Assembly (NCBI GenBank): GCA_910584365.1
Contig: CAJUAF010000006.1
Location: 85,197-149,196 of the forward strand
Length of the DNA stretch: 64,000 nucleotides
Direction of reading: 5' to 3'
Source: an uncultured Muribaculaceae bacterium
Lineage (GTDB): Bacteria; Bacteroidota; Bacteroidia; Bacteroidales; Muribaculaceae
Part shown: piece after piece, positions 53,761-61,736 of the stretch
Layout: the number at the start of each line of letters is the position of its first letter
How positions within the stretch are numbered: the stretch's first letter is position 1
Translations under genes and position numbers: made by a program
Notes under the pieces: generated by a model
The model's database searches: none
Told to the model about the DNA's origin: nothing
The model's input: the letters and a program-made list of their open reading frames with translations, nothing else

Positions 53761-54282
53761 ATGAACAAAGTTTTATTGAGCCTGGTATGCATGATAGTCG
53801 CTCTCGGCGCATCCGCCCAGACCGAAAAAGGTTTCCGCGCCATGGTAGATCTCGGCTACACCATCTCCACCTCCGACCTGGAAATCTATGACGGCTATAA
53901 CACCTACAAAGCCGACATCAGCAACCGCTTCATGGCTACCGTCACCGGCGGTTATCAGATCTGCCCCGAATTCTTCGTCGGTGTCGGCACCGGTATCCAG
54001 TACTGGCATCAGTCAGATGACGGCACCATCGCAGTCCCCATCTTCGCCGACGTCCGTTACGATATGCGTCTCGACAGCCGCTGGGGTTTCTTCGCTGACA
54101 TACGCGCCGGTTACACCGTCAACAAAATCGACGGCTTCTATATGGCACCCTATGTAGGCGCCCGCTACGCCCTGACCGAGAAGCTCGGCCTTAATCTCGG
54201 CCTCGGCTATGAAATGCAGAAAGTAAAAGATGTCGACGGAAGCTGCGGCGGTTTTGCCATCAAGCTCGGCGTCGATTTCTAA
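53761..54282 (+). CDS. Outer-membrane beta-barrel protein (operon gene 8)
   Basis: A 173-residue protein with signal peptide MNKVLLSLVCMIVALGASAQ. A small 8-stranded OmpA/PagP-size barrel is indicated by YTISTSDLEIYDG, TVTGGYQICPEFFVGVGTGIQ and a C-terminus AIKLGVDF with terminal Phe. It lies 51 bases after gene 7 and is followed by a terminator, so it closes the operon. Together with gene 2 it gives the cluster two candidate outer-membrane components. Confidence 0.75.
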   Translation: MNKVLLSLVCMIVALGASAQTEKGFRAMVDLGYTISTSDLEIYDGYNTYKADISNRFMATVTGGYQICPEFFVGVGTGIQYWHQSDDGTIAVPIFADVRYDMRLDSRWGFFADIRAGYTVNKIDGFYMAPYVGARYALTEKLGLNLGLGYEMQKVKDVDGSCGGFAIKLGVDF

Positions 54283-54308
54283 CGGTATATCTCTATCTAC
54301 ACAACGCA

Positions 54309-54349
54309 AGGCGATGCGTCGGAACTGACCGGCGCATCGCCTGTTTATT
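54309..54349 (+). terminator. Terminator of the eight-gene operon
   Basis: A 14-bp stem (54309-54322 / 54329-54342) with core GGCGATGCG / CGCATCGCC is followed by TGTTTATT. Confidence 0.8.
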
Positions 54350-54373
54350 AGGAACCAACTCTGAGGTATGGCG

Positions 54374-54880
54374 TCAGGGTTTGCGGAGGATGTAGGGGAA
54401 AGGGGAACGCACAGGAACCGGGGAGGAGGACTGGAAGCGGCGCAGGGCGTCGACGGCTTCCGCCAGGGAGTCGGTGGAGACGGGGGCGACGTAGTAGGTC
54501 TGGTCCCGGTCAATCAGCAGGCGCCCATCGGGGTAGCCGGCTTCGCGCAGGCGCGAAAGGACGGACTTGGCGTTGAACTGCTGTTTGAAGGAGGCCACCA
54601 CGACGTTATAGCGCCGCGCCACTTCGACAGGGGGATCGAGCTTGACGGTGTTGACATGGAGCCCCTTCATCGGGATGGAATCGCCGCGGAAGAGAGTGCG
54701 GGGAATAGCTTCCTCGCGTGCCATCAGGGAGACTTCCTCGCCGGTATATGCTTCGTTCTGTTTCTCGACTGCGGCCTGATAGGCTTTCCGGTAATTATCT
54801 TCTGAGGTCTTGCATGAGGGAAGCATCGAAGCCAGGACAAGGAGCATCGCCGTCACCGGCAGTATTGCGGAATGTTTCAT
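54374..54880 (-). CDS. SPOR domain lipoprotein
   Basis: A 168-residue lipoprotein starting at ATG 54880 (MKHSAILPVTAMLLVLAS, lipobox LPSC with Cys near 23); eight upstream codons in frame do not fit a signal peptide. A helical, charged region (about 25-75) leads to a SPOR domain (about 85-160) with RYNVVVASFKQQFNAKSVLSRL and QTYYVAPVSTDSLAEAVDAL. SPOR domains bind denuded peptidoglycan glycan strands at the division site, so a role in cell-wall septation is likely. It is the last gene of the minus-strand run from 60.9 kb, 42 bases after the phosphoesterase. Confidence 0.88.
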   Translation of the reverse strand: MKHSAILPVTAMLLVLASMLPSCKTSEDNYRKAYQAAVEKQNEAYTGEEVSLMAREEAIPRTLFRGDSIPMKGLHVNTVKLDPPVEVARRYNVVVASFKQQFNAKSVLSRLREAGYPDGRLLIDRDQTYYVAPVSTDSLAEAVDALRRFQSSSPVPVRSPFPYILRKP

Positions 54881-54922
54881 CGTATGTAACTTTTCAAAAT
54901 TCAATCAGGTCTTTTTACGGCG

Positions 54923-55426
54923 TTACATTTTCAGGCCGCCGAGTTCGATTACCTCCAGATTGGAGGGGGTGGCTCCGTCGATGTCGAGTTTCACCAGGGT
55001 TCGCTTCGACTGCCAGCCCTGATGTCCGGCGGCCCCGGGGTTGATGTGCAGACAGTCCAGCCGGTTGTCATACATCACTTTGAGGATATGGCTGTGGCCG
55101 CAGACGAAAATCCGCGCTCCGGCGTCATGAATCATCTGGGTGATTCCCGGCTGATAGCGTCCGGGGTAGCCTCCGATATGAGTCATGAACACATTTATAT
55201 CCTCGACTCGAAACTGAAGCACGGAGGGGAAATAACGGCGCGTCTCGCCATGGTCTATATTGCCGTGGACGGCTCTCACCACCGGGCATACCTGCTCCAG
55301 CCGGCGGATGACATCGACGCAGCCGATGTCACCCGCGTGCCAGATTTCATCGCAGTCCTTGAAATGGATCGCGAAGCGGTCATCCCAGCAGGAATGAGTG
55401 TCGGAAAGGATTCCTATACGTTTCAA
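54923..55426 (-). CDS. YfcE/MJ0936 family metallophosphoesterase
   Basis: A 167-residue cytosolic phosphodiesterase (MKRIGILSDTHSCWDDRF). The metal ligands are in the motifs ILSDTH, WHAGDIG, VHGNID, the HIGG region and CGHSH, all conserved. Family members cleave cyclic nucleotides or artificial phosphodiesters in vitro; the in vivo substrate is unknown. It lies 76 bases after the amylase gene and 42 bases before the SPOR lipoprotein gene; membership of the same operon is plausible but not shown. Confidence 0.92.
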   Translation of the reverse strand: MKRIGILSDTHSCWDDRFAIHFKDCDEIWHAGDIGCVDVIRRLEQVCPVVRAVHGNIDHGETRRYFPSVLQFRVEDINVFMTHIGGYPGRYQPGITQMIHDAGARIFVCGHSHILKVMYDNRLDCLHINPGAAGHQGWQSKRTLVKLDIDGATPSNLEVIELGGLKM

Positions 55427-55502
55427 TGCTTTTGTCTTCGAAAAACGGAGAATTGTCAGATAAACGGAGAGAGGAGAGAGAAAGGAAACAGAGGCGCAGG
55501 AA

Positions 55503-57368
55503 TCAGAAATTCTGGAGAATCATCACCTGACGGGGAGCGAAAGTCATCTTCTCGGCAATCTCCACGTCCTGGCCCGAAATGAGGTCATGAAGACGGGTTC
55601 CGTAGGGGAGGATTTCGAGAGTGCGCTCCATAGTGACGGTCAGCGGGCGGGATGTGCCGTTCATCAGCACGGTCACTTCCTTGTCGCCGAGCTTGCGCTG
55701 ATAGGCGTACACGCCGTTCTGGGGCATGAAATGCTTCAGCGAACCTTTGGCGATTACCTCATTGGCCTGCCCGCGGCGCCAGCGCAGAATTTTCGACATA
55801 TAGTCCCAGGCTTCGTTCTGAAGCGGAGTGCGCCCCTGGGCGGTGAAAGCGCTGACAGTGTCGCCGGGGAATCCGCCGGGGAAATCGCGGCGCACATAGC
55901 CGTCGGAACCCTCTTTCGAGCCGTTCATCAGCAGTTCCGTGCCATAATAAAGCTGGGGGATTCCGCGTGAAGTCAGCAGGAAAGCCACGGCCTGTTTCCA
56001 CGAACCGAGCGAATCGGGTTCGGCCAGGAGGAACCGGTCTGTGTCGTGATTGTCGAGGAAAGTCAGCACCTTCTGAGGGTCGGGATAGAGGAAATCCATC
56101 GCCAGGTGGTCATACAGATGGTTCAGACCGTTCCAGGGATCGGTCTCGGCATCGAAATACTTGTGGCCGTCGATGGAAATCTTGAAGTCCATCACAGTGG
56201 GCAGCTCCGTGTTCTTCGGATTCAGCCGGTTACCCTTCTGCCAGAAAGCCGAGCCGGCTTCGTTGCCGTACCAGCACTCGCCTACGATATTGAAATTGGG
56301 ATATTCCGTCATGACGGCTTTCGCCCAGGAAGCCATCCCGTCAAGGTCGGCATAAGGATAGGTATCCATGCGGATACCGTTGATTTTCGAGGATTCAATC
56401 CACCATATCGAGTTCTGGATGAGATATTTCATCAGATGGGGGTTCCGCTGGTTCAGATCCGGCATCGCCTGCACGAACCATCCGTTGACCGTATGGTCCA
56501 TGTCATAGTCCGACACGTAGGGGTCATGAACCGTGGAGAGGCGGAAATTCGTCATCTCCGTTCCCTCGGGATGGTTGAACCAGTCCTTCGACGGCATATC
56601 CTTCATCCAGGGATGATTGATTCCGGAGTGATTGAAAATCATATCCATCACCACCTTGATTCCCCTCTTGTTGGCCTCGGCAACCAGCGTCTGCCAGTCT
56701 TCGTTGGAACCGAAGCGGGGATCTATGCGGTAATAGTCGGTGGTGGCGTAGCCGTGATAGCTCCCTCCCGGCATATCGTTTTCCAGCACCGGACAGCTCC
56801 AGATGGCGGTTACCCCGAGGGAATCCACATAGTCCAGGTGGTCGATGATACCCCGGATATTGCCTCCGTGGCGTCCGTTATGGTCCGTCCGGTCGGCTCC
56901 CACAGGATAGTCCAGCCCCTCCATCGAGCGGGCGGCGTCGAGATCCCCCTGTGCGAAACGGTCGGGCATCAGCAGGTAAAGGACATCCGAGGCGTCGAAT
57001 CCCTGGTAGTCCTCCCCTTTGCGGGTGCGCTCCCGGAGTTCATATTTCAGGGTATGGCGGCGCCCGTTGAGGCTGAAATCTATGTCGATGATTCCGGGCT
57101 TGGCCTGCGGAGTGACATCGAAATAAAGAATCTTATAGTTGGGACTGTCGAGCCGCACGGCGTCGGTCAGTGTGACTCCGGGATAGTCGGCCTTGACCTC
57201 GGCATCGGCGATACCGGGACCGGTCACCATCACCTGCAGTTCGGGATTCTTCATCCCGGCCCACCAGTAGGGAGGCTCTACATTATCGATCATCGGAGCC
57301 TTTTTCGCTCCGAAAAGACTTGCCGCCGAGGCAAGCAAGCTCAGTGAAATCATGGCTAATCGTTTCAT
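55503..57368 (-). CDS. Secreted GH13 alpha-amylase/neopullulanase (SusA-like)
   Basis: A 621-residue glycoside hydrolase family 13 enzyme starting at ATG 57368 (MKRLAMISLSLLASAASLFG, a signal peptide); a 20-codon upstream extension overlaps the previous gene and is rejected. An N-terminal Ig-like domain (about 25-115, EPPYWWAGMKNPELQVMV) of cyclomaltodextrinase type comes first, then a (beta/alpha)8 barrel with D in GIRMDTYPYAD (nucleophile), E in VGECWYG (acid/base), the NHDTDR motif and DMIFNHSG. A C-terminal beta-domain follows. This is the periplasmic SusA-like layout for cleaving starch or pullulan oligomers. It follows the six-hairpin glycosidase-like gene by 31 bases. Confidence 0.93.
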   Translation of the reverse strand: MKRLAMISLSLLASAASLFGAKKAPMIDNVEPPYWWAGMKNPELQVMVTGPGIADAEVKADYPGVTLTDAVRLDSPNYKILYFDVTPQAKPGIIDIDFSLNGRRHTLKYELRERTRKGEDYQGFDASDVLYLLMPDRFAQGDLDAARSMEGLDYPVGADRTDHNGRHGGNIRGIIDHLDYVDSLGVTAIWSCPVLENDMPGGSYHGYATTDYYRIDPRFGSNEDWQTLVAEANKRGIKVVMDMIFNHSGINHPWMKDMPSKDWFNHPEGTEMTNFRLSTVHDPYVSDYDMDHTVNGWFVQAMPDLNQRNPHLMKYLIQNSIWWIESSKINGIRMDTYPYADLDGMASWAKAVMTEYPNFNIVGECWYGNEAGSAFWQKGNRLNPKNTELPTVMDFKISIDGHKYFDAETDPWNGLNHLYDHLAMDFLYPDPQKVLTFLDNHDTDRFLLAEPDSLGSWKQAVAFLLTSRGIPQLYYGTELLMNGSKEGSDGYVRRDFPGGFPGDTVSAFTAQGRTPLQNEAWDYMSKILRWRRGQANEVIAKGSLKHFMPQNGVYAYQRKLGDKEVTVLMNGTSRPLTVTMERTLEILPYGTRLHDLISGQDVEIAEKMTFAPRQVMILQNF

Positions 57369-57399
57369 TGGAATGGTAATATGGAAGATGAATGTAACG

Positions 57400-59703
57400 T
57401 TAAGGGGTCTTTTTCTCCGCCGCATCAAGCGGCAGGATACGGATTATGTCGAACAACACGGTATTGGACAGCGGGTCGGCATAGACCGGCGAGGGCTGGT
57501 AATAGCGCAGCTCCAGTTCATTTCTCCCCTCGCGGAGGGGAACGGTCAGGGCGTTGGTCCAGGAGGTCATCTCCTGCCAGGAATCCCCCTCGCCGGCCCC
57601 GCGGGCCGTGGCCGGGGTGAGCTGGTTGAAGACGAAGACTCCGGCATCCTTGCCGTCGGCCCGCAGCCTCCGGAGCGCCACCCGGCGCTGGGCGTTGACG
57701 ATCCCCAGGCCGCTGGCATAGTGAATGTCAATCAGGTAGCGCCCCGCCGACGGAGCGTCGAACCCGAAGCGCAGACTCCGGTTCTTGAATCGGGTCGACT
57801 CAACGAATCTCTCGGCCAGCTTCCTGTCCTCCAGCACCTTCGTGCCGCTGCGGGCCAGCAGAGGCGCATAGATTATATGCCGCGCGGCGGGAGGAACCCA
57901 CACGTAGGGGCGCGTGCTGAATCCCTGGAACTGACTGTCGACCAGCGGACAGAACTGTACCGCGGTAAAACTCCGGGCATCGTAAAGCGAATAATCCGCG
58001 CGGAAAATCTCCTCCTCGAGGATTCCGTTGAGATAGACGAGGTAACAGTCGTCGCCGTCAGCCGGAACCGGAGCGCCGAAACTCTCGGCCACGGACGCTT
58101 CGCTGACCGGAGCCGGAAGCGTGCCGGGCGAAAGCGTGGCCTGGCGGTCGGCGTTCCAGGTGACGCGCGGAGGGAGCGGCAACAGCTGCGGCTCCTCCAG
58201 GCGGGTAACAAAACCGGGATCGGAGGTAGCCCCCGCCAGGGTTATGCCTATCCGGTGTCTGCCCCGGAGATCGGCCGGAAGGAAAGGCTCGGAAGGGTGG
58301 CCGTCGATGGTAAAGGTGGAAACCACTTTCCCCGTACCGGTGATCGTGACGTCGAGGATCGCGTCGCGGTAGCGCAGATTCCCCACGGATTTCTCCCCGG
58401 GAAGATTTTCGGGAACGTAAGGGGCGAACGCGATGCCGTCGGCGGTGAACCTTATGCCGAGAAGTCCGCGCGTAATCAGAGCCGTGAACGCCGAGCGGAA
58501 CGAAGGGAGCCGGTGACGGTCGCCGGTCAGGCGTTCCCCTTCGGCGGCCAGCAGCGAGCCTACGGCCGAGGCGTAGGCGGCCTCGTTGCCGGTGCGGGCG
58601 CAGGCAATCGTCCATGCCGTCTGAAGAAGCATCGGGGAGATCTCCTTCCTGACCGTTCCCCCGGCGGGAGGAAGCTGAGGCTGGAACATCCTGACTCCGG
58701 AATAGGGCACCGGCGTCTTGCGGACAATGGCGTCGGCCATGGCTCCGGCCGCCGTACCGGTCAGTACGGCGAAGGAGAGGGCCAGGTTATCGGTGGCCTG
58801 CAGGGAAATCCGGCAGGGGGGAACGCCATAGTTCATCGCCGAGAAGAATCCGCGGTTCGGCAGCCACATCTCCTTCTTGAGCGCCCGCAGCAGCGAGTCG
58901 GAGGTCAGCGACAGGCGCCACCGCGATTTGTCGGCACCGGAACCATCAAGTGTTGGGTCCGTGTTCTCCAGGATGCGGAGCGCTCCGCAGTAAGCGCTGT
59001 TGACCCCCAGCGTGACAAGCTGGCCGACGTCGGCCGGTTCCATCCACGGGGGGAGGATGCCGGAGGCTGTCGCTACATAATGGGGCACTCCGGTGAAAAG
59101 TCCGCAGCCGGGATCATAACTGACGCGCAGGTCGGTGTCGAGAACCGAGCGGGCCGTCTGCCTTACGCTTCTCAGCCAGCGGGAGTCCCCCTCCGCCACG
59201 GCCAGCTCGGAGGCCCCCAGCAGCCACTCGGCGTTGGAATTGATGACAGGCCAGCCGTAGCTGCGTGTATCGTAGGGGATTACCAGTCCGTTGCGCAGGC
59301 GGCTTTCCAGCGCCTGACGCGCGGAATCGTTCTGGAGAGGATTGAGGTAGATTTCGTAAGGGGTCTGGGCCGAATAGCGCCCCGAAGGGGAGGCGGAAGC
59401 CTCCAGGCGGTAGAGGAAATCGAGCAGCGGGAAAGTGGAACTGAACGTCATCCGTCCCTCCGCGACAGCCGGAGCGGTGACCGAATCCAGGACGTTCCCC
59501 CCGACCCTGACCTGCATCACCGAGTCGGAAGTCACCCGCAGGATGACCCCGTTGTGGAGATCAATGGAGTCAGGCCAGATGTCGTAAGGAGCCTCATGGG
59601 CGATGGGGTCGACGATGCGGGCGACCCCGCCGCGACACGAGACCCCGAGGAGTCCCGTGGCGCAGAGCGCGATGAAAGCCAGTATGTCGACGAGTCGGTT
59701 CAA
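57400..59703 (-). CDS. Exported six-hairpin glycosidase-like protein, family unassigned
   Basis: A 767-residue lipoprotein or exported protein (hydrophobic N-terminus, lipobox-like LGVSC near residue 23). An N-terminal beta-rich region precedes an (alpha/alpha)6 toroid (about 130-450) with GWPVINSNAEWLLGASELA, ADVGQLVTLGVNSAYCGAL, PNRGFFSAMNYG and SPMLLQTAWTIACART, the helix pattern of GH63/GH78/MGH1-type six-hairpin glycosidases. Two beta-sandwich segments follow (about 460-760). The expected catalytic acidic residues cannot be named with confidence. The gene lies between a C1 peptidase (17 bases upstream) and the SusA-like amylase. A carbohydrate role is inferred from fold and neighbour. 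Confidence 0.6.
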   Translation of the reverse strand: MNRLVDILAFIALCATGLLGVSCRGGVARIVDPIAHEAPYDIWPDSIDLHNGVILRVTSDSVMQVRVGGNVLDSVTAPAVAEGRMTFSSTFPLLDFLYRLEASASPSGRYSAQTPYEIYLNPLQNDSARQALESRLRNGLVIPYDTRSYGWPVINSNAEWLLGASELAVAEGDSRWLRSVRQTARSVLDTDLRVSYDPGCGLFTGVPHYVATASGILPPWMEPADVGQLVTLGVNSAYCGALRILENTDPTLDGSGADKSRWRLSLTSDSLLRALKKEMWLPNRGFFSAMNYGVPPCRISLQATDNLALSFAVLTGTAAGAMADAIVRKTPVPYSGVRMFQPQLPPAGGTVRKEISPMLLQTAWTIACARTGNEAAYASAVGSLLAAEGERLTGDRHRLPSFRSAFTALITRGLLGIRFTADGIAFAPYVPENLPGEKSVGNLRYRDAILDVTITGTGKVVSTFTIDGHPSEPFLPADLRGRHRIGITLAGATSDPGFVTRLEEPQLLPLPPRVTWNADRQATLSPGTLPAPVSEASVAESFGAPVPADGDDCYLVYLNGILEEEIFRADYSLYDARSFTAVQFCPLVDSQFQGFSTRPYVWVPPAARHIIYAPLLARSGTKVLEDRKLAERFVESTRFKNRSLRFGFDAPSAGRYLIDIHYASGLGIVNAQRRVALRRLRADGKDAGVFVFNQLTPATARGAGEGDSWQEMTSWTNALTVPLREGRNELELRYYQPSPVYADPLSNTVLFDIIRILPLDAAEKKTP

Positions 59704-59720
59704 TCCTGCGGCGCCCTTTA

Positions 59721-60959
59721 TTATTTGATTTTCCTGGCGATATCCTTCGGGATGGCGTCCTTATGGACAAGGATGTCGATGGTCTTGGCGTAGAAATAGG
59801 GTTCGGAGACGTAGAAGTAGCCCCCGTAGACCTGATTGGTGTCCCAGGAATTCTTCACCTTGTAGTAACGCGTGCCGTTGCGGTCGGTGGCGGTGCCTAC
59901 GATTTCCATGCCGTGGTCATCGGTGGTCTCCTGGTTGTCGAACATCTGCTGGCGTATCTCCTGGGTGATTTCCATTTCAGGCACCGGCGAAGTGAAATCG
60001 AAACGCGATTCCTGGCGTTCCTTGTCGCTGAGGGTCACCCAGCGCGAAAGCTCGGTTCCCTCCAGGTCGGCTTCTTTCTTCTCTTTGGGCATAACGGCGT
60101 AACCGTCCTTCCACTTGAAGCCCCCCTCGCTGACGTCGGCGGCCCATACCACGGGATACCCCTTCTCGATTGCATTGTCGACAACGGCCTTCATCTCCTC
60201 CATCGGCAGGTTCAGGGACTTCTCCCAGATCCAGTTGTCGGGCACCTCTACGGCGAACTCCCCGTAGAACGGATGATGGGTAAAGGAAGTTATCGAGACA
60301 TAGTCGTCAATGTTGACCGGGAGCGATTCGGCGTAGCTGCGCGGCGTGTAGGTCTTTCCGCGGTAGGTGAACGTCTCGGGAACCTCCCCGAGATAGGCGT
60401 CCAGAATCCCCTCCACCCCTTTGAGCCATGCCGTCGAGAGCTTTTTGTTGGGATTGGCCTTTATGGCGTCCAGGTAAGCCTTGAGGGCGGCGTCAAGTTC
60501 GCCGTGGACGTGCTTCTCCTCCCCGTACTGCAGACCGCTGTACACCTCCTCGGGCATAGCCCCGTAGCGCTTCCAGACGTATGGCACATCCAGGGCCGAG
60601 CCTCCGGCGGCGAAGTTCGTCTGACCGTAGAGGCGGATATAGCGGATGGCTTTGTCGAGATAACACTGGCGCACGGTGAACATCTCGCTCAGGTCGAGCG
60701 AGTCGCCCCCCTGGCGCAGGATTTCATCCTCGATGAAGGAAGTTCCCGAGAAACACCAGCACGTGCCGCTCTTGTTCTGATCCTTGACCGAAGTATGAGG
60801 GATTACCTTTATGTCCCTGAACCCGAAACCGACGGTGTCGGCCGGCTCTGTGGTTGTCGTGTCGGCGGCAATCCGGGCGATGTCGAGGTTGCCGAAAGCC
60901 GAAGCCCCAAGCGGCAGCGACGCCGCTGCCAGCAGTGCTATTGCGGAATAGATTTTCAT
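59721..60959 (-). CDS. Exported C1 family cysteine peptidase (PepC/bleomycin hydrolase-like)
   Basis: A 412-residue papain-family peptidase (C1B) with signal peptide MKIYSAIALLAAASLPLGASA. Catalytic Cys67 lies in QNKSGTCWCFSGTSF; the oxyanion Gln is four to six residues before. The His is in TTDDHGMEIVGTA and the Asn in KVKNSWDTNQVYGGYFYVSE. Insertion and length match the aminopeptidase C/bleomycin hydrolase family, here directed to the periplasm or outside, as often seen in Bacteroidales. A full promoter lies upstream. The glycosidase-like gene starts 17 bases after its stop, so the two are co-transcribed. Confidence 0.92.
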   Translation of the reverse strand: MKIYSAIALLAAASLPLGASAFGNLDIARIAADTTTTEPADTVGFGFRDIKVIPHTSVKDQNKSGTCWCFSGTSFIEDEILRQGGDSLDLSEMFTVRQCYLDKAIRYIRLYGQTNFAAGGSALDVPYVWKRYGAMPEEVYSGLQYGEEKHVHGELDAALKAYLDAIKANPNKKLSTAWLKGVEGILDAYLGEVPETFTYRGKTYTPRSYAESLPVNIDDYVSITSFTHHPFYGEFAVEVPDNWIWEKSLNLPMEEMKAVVDNAIEKGYPVVWAADVSEGGFKWKDGYAVMPKEKKEADLEGTELSRWVTLSDKERQESRFDFTSPVPEMEITQEIRQQMFDNQETTDDHGMEIVGTATDRNGTRYYKVKNSWDTNQVYGGYFYVSEPYFYAKTIDILVHKDAIPKDIARKIK

Positions 60960-61008
60960 GATTGGCGTTGTATCTGATTTATCTGATGACTGAATTTTTA
61001 TATACTGA

Positions 61009-61039
61009 CAAAATTAGCCAAAATTCTCCGAACCGCAAA
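61009..61039 (-). promoter_or_regulatory. Promoter of the C1 peptidase-glycosidase-amylase operon
   Basis: The minus strand shows TTTG (61036-61039), a 19-base spacer and TAATTTTG (61009-61016), with transcript start about 45 bases before ATG 60959. Confidence 0.75.
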
Positions 61040-61108
61040 TTTTTTCACCGCCTCAAAACCGAAATACCGTTTTTTTCGCCCCCGGCGCGACGGATTTTTC
61101 CGCAAAGG

Positions 61109-61140
61109 TTTGGCTGTTACCCGAAAAATGTCTAAATTTG
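61109..61140 (+). promoter_or_regulatory. Promoter of the L31 gene
   Basis: TTTG (61109-61112), a 20-base spacer and TAAATTTG (61133-61140); the leader before ATG 61215 is about 70 bases. Confidence 0.75.
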
Positions 61141-61214
61141 CAGGCCATTACTCCAGGCCGCCCTACCAGCGGCCGCCCCAACGATTTGCAAACAACTACA
61201 ACATCACTGATAAA

Positions 61215-61469
61215 ATGAAAAAAGACATCCATCCTTCCAACTATCGCAAAGTAGTTTTCAAAGATATGTCGAACGATGAAATCTTCATCACCCACTCGAC
61301 TGTTGCCGCTAAGGAAACCATCGAAATCGACGGCGAGACCTACCCCCTGGTGAAGCTGGAAATCACCTCCTCCTCCCACCCCTTCTTCACCGGCAAGCAG
61401 AAACTCGTCGACACCGCCGGCCGCGTCGACAAGTTCCTCTCCCGCTACGGCAACCGCAAGAAGAACTAA
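61215..61469 (+). CDS. rpmE2: 50S ribosomal protein bL31, type B
   Basis: An 84-residue protein from ATG 61215 (MKKDIHPSNYRKVVFKDMSN), family-typical including ITHSTVAAKETIEIDGE, SSSHPFFTGKQKLVDTAGRVDKF and a basic C-terminus. It lacks the Cys residues of the zinc-binding type A, so it is the zinc-free paralog. The frame is open 35 codons upstream, but that part overlaps the promoter. It is a single-gene unit with its own promoter. Confidence 0.94.
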   Translation: MKKDIHPSNYRKVVFKDMSNDEIFITHSTVAAKETIEIDGETYPLVKLEITSSSHPFFTGKQKLVDTAGRVDKFLSRYGNRKKN

Positions 61470-61561
61470 ATTCCGCCCGGCAGGGCGCCCCGCGCTCCCG
61501 CCCCTGCGGCAATTAATTCCGGGGGAATCCCCTTTTTCCGGTAATTCCCCGCTGAAACCGA

Positions 61562-61600
61562 CAACAGCCCTGACGCCATCCGGCGCCGGGGCTGTTGCCG
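61562..61600 (+). repeat. Inverted repeat downstream of L31
   Basis: CAACAGCCC (61562-61570) pairs with GGGCTGTTG (61589-61597); no U-tract follows on the plus strand (CCGTCTCCCC). It may still stall the polymerase or stabilise the L31 mRNA. Confidence 0.4.
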
Positions 61601-61637
61601 TCTCCCCCCTCCTCAGCTTTATGGCCGGATCTGATCA

Positions 61638-61667
61638 TTGCAGCTACGGCTTTTTTTCGTAACTTTG
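61638..61667 (+). promoter_or_regulatory. Promoter of the TPR membrane protein
   Basis: TTG (61638-61640), a 19-base spacer and TAACTTTG (61660-61667). The leader is about 65 bases before ATG 61737. The in-frame TTG at 61638 that would otherwise lengthen the gene is the -33 element itself. Confidence 0.7.
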
Positions 61668-61736
61668 CGGACACAATGCAGACGCTGCGCACGGACATAC
61701 GGATGCCCCCGCGCTGACGCAATCAGAAACCAGCCA

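Noticed and set aside
55503..57368. Possibility that the amylase belongs to a full sus locus with SusC/SusD
   Set aside because: No SusC/SusD genes are adjacent; the SusCD pair of this window is 30 kb away with its own operon.
57352..59793. Open frame of about 810 codons antisense to the six-hairpin enzyme gene
   Set aside because: Gly/Arg-rich shadow; the minus-strand gene has signal peptide, operon spacing and a plausible fold.
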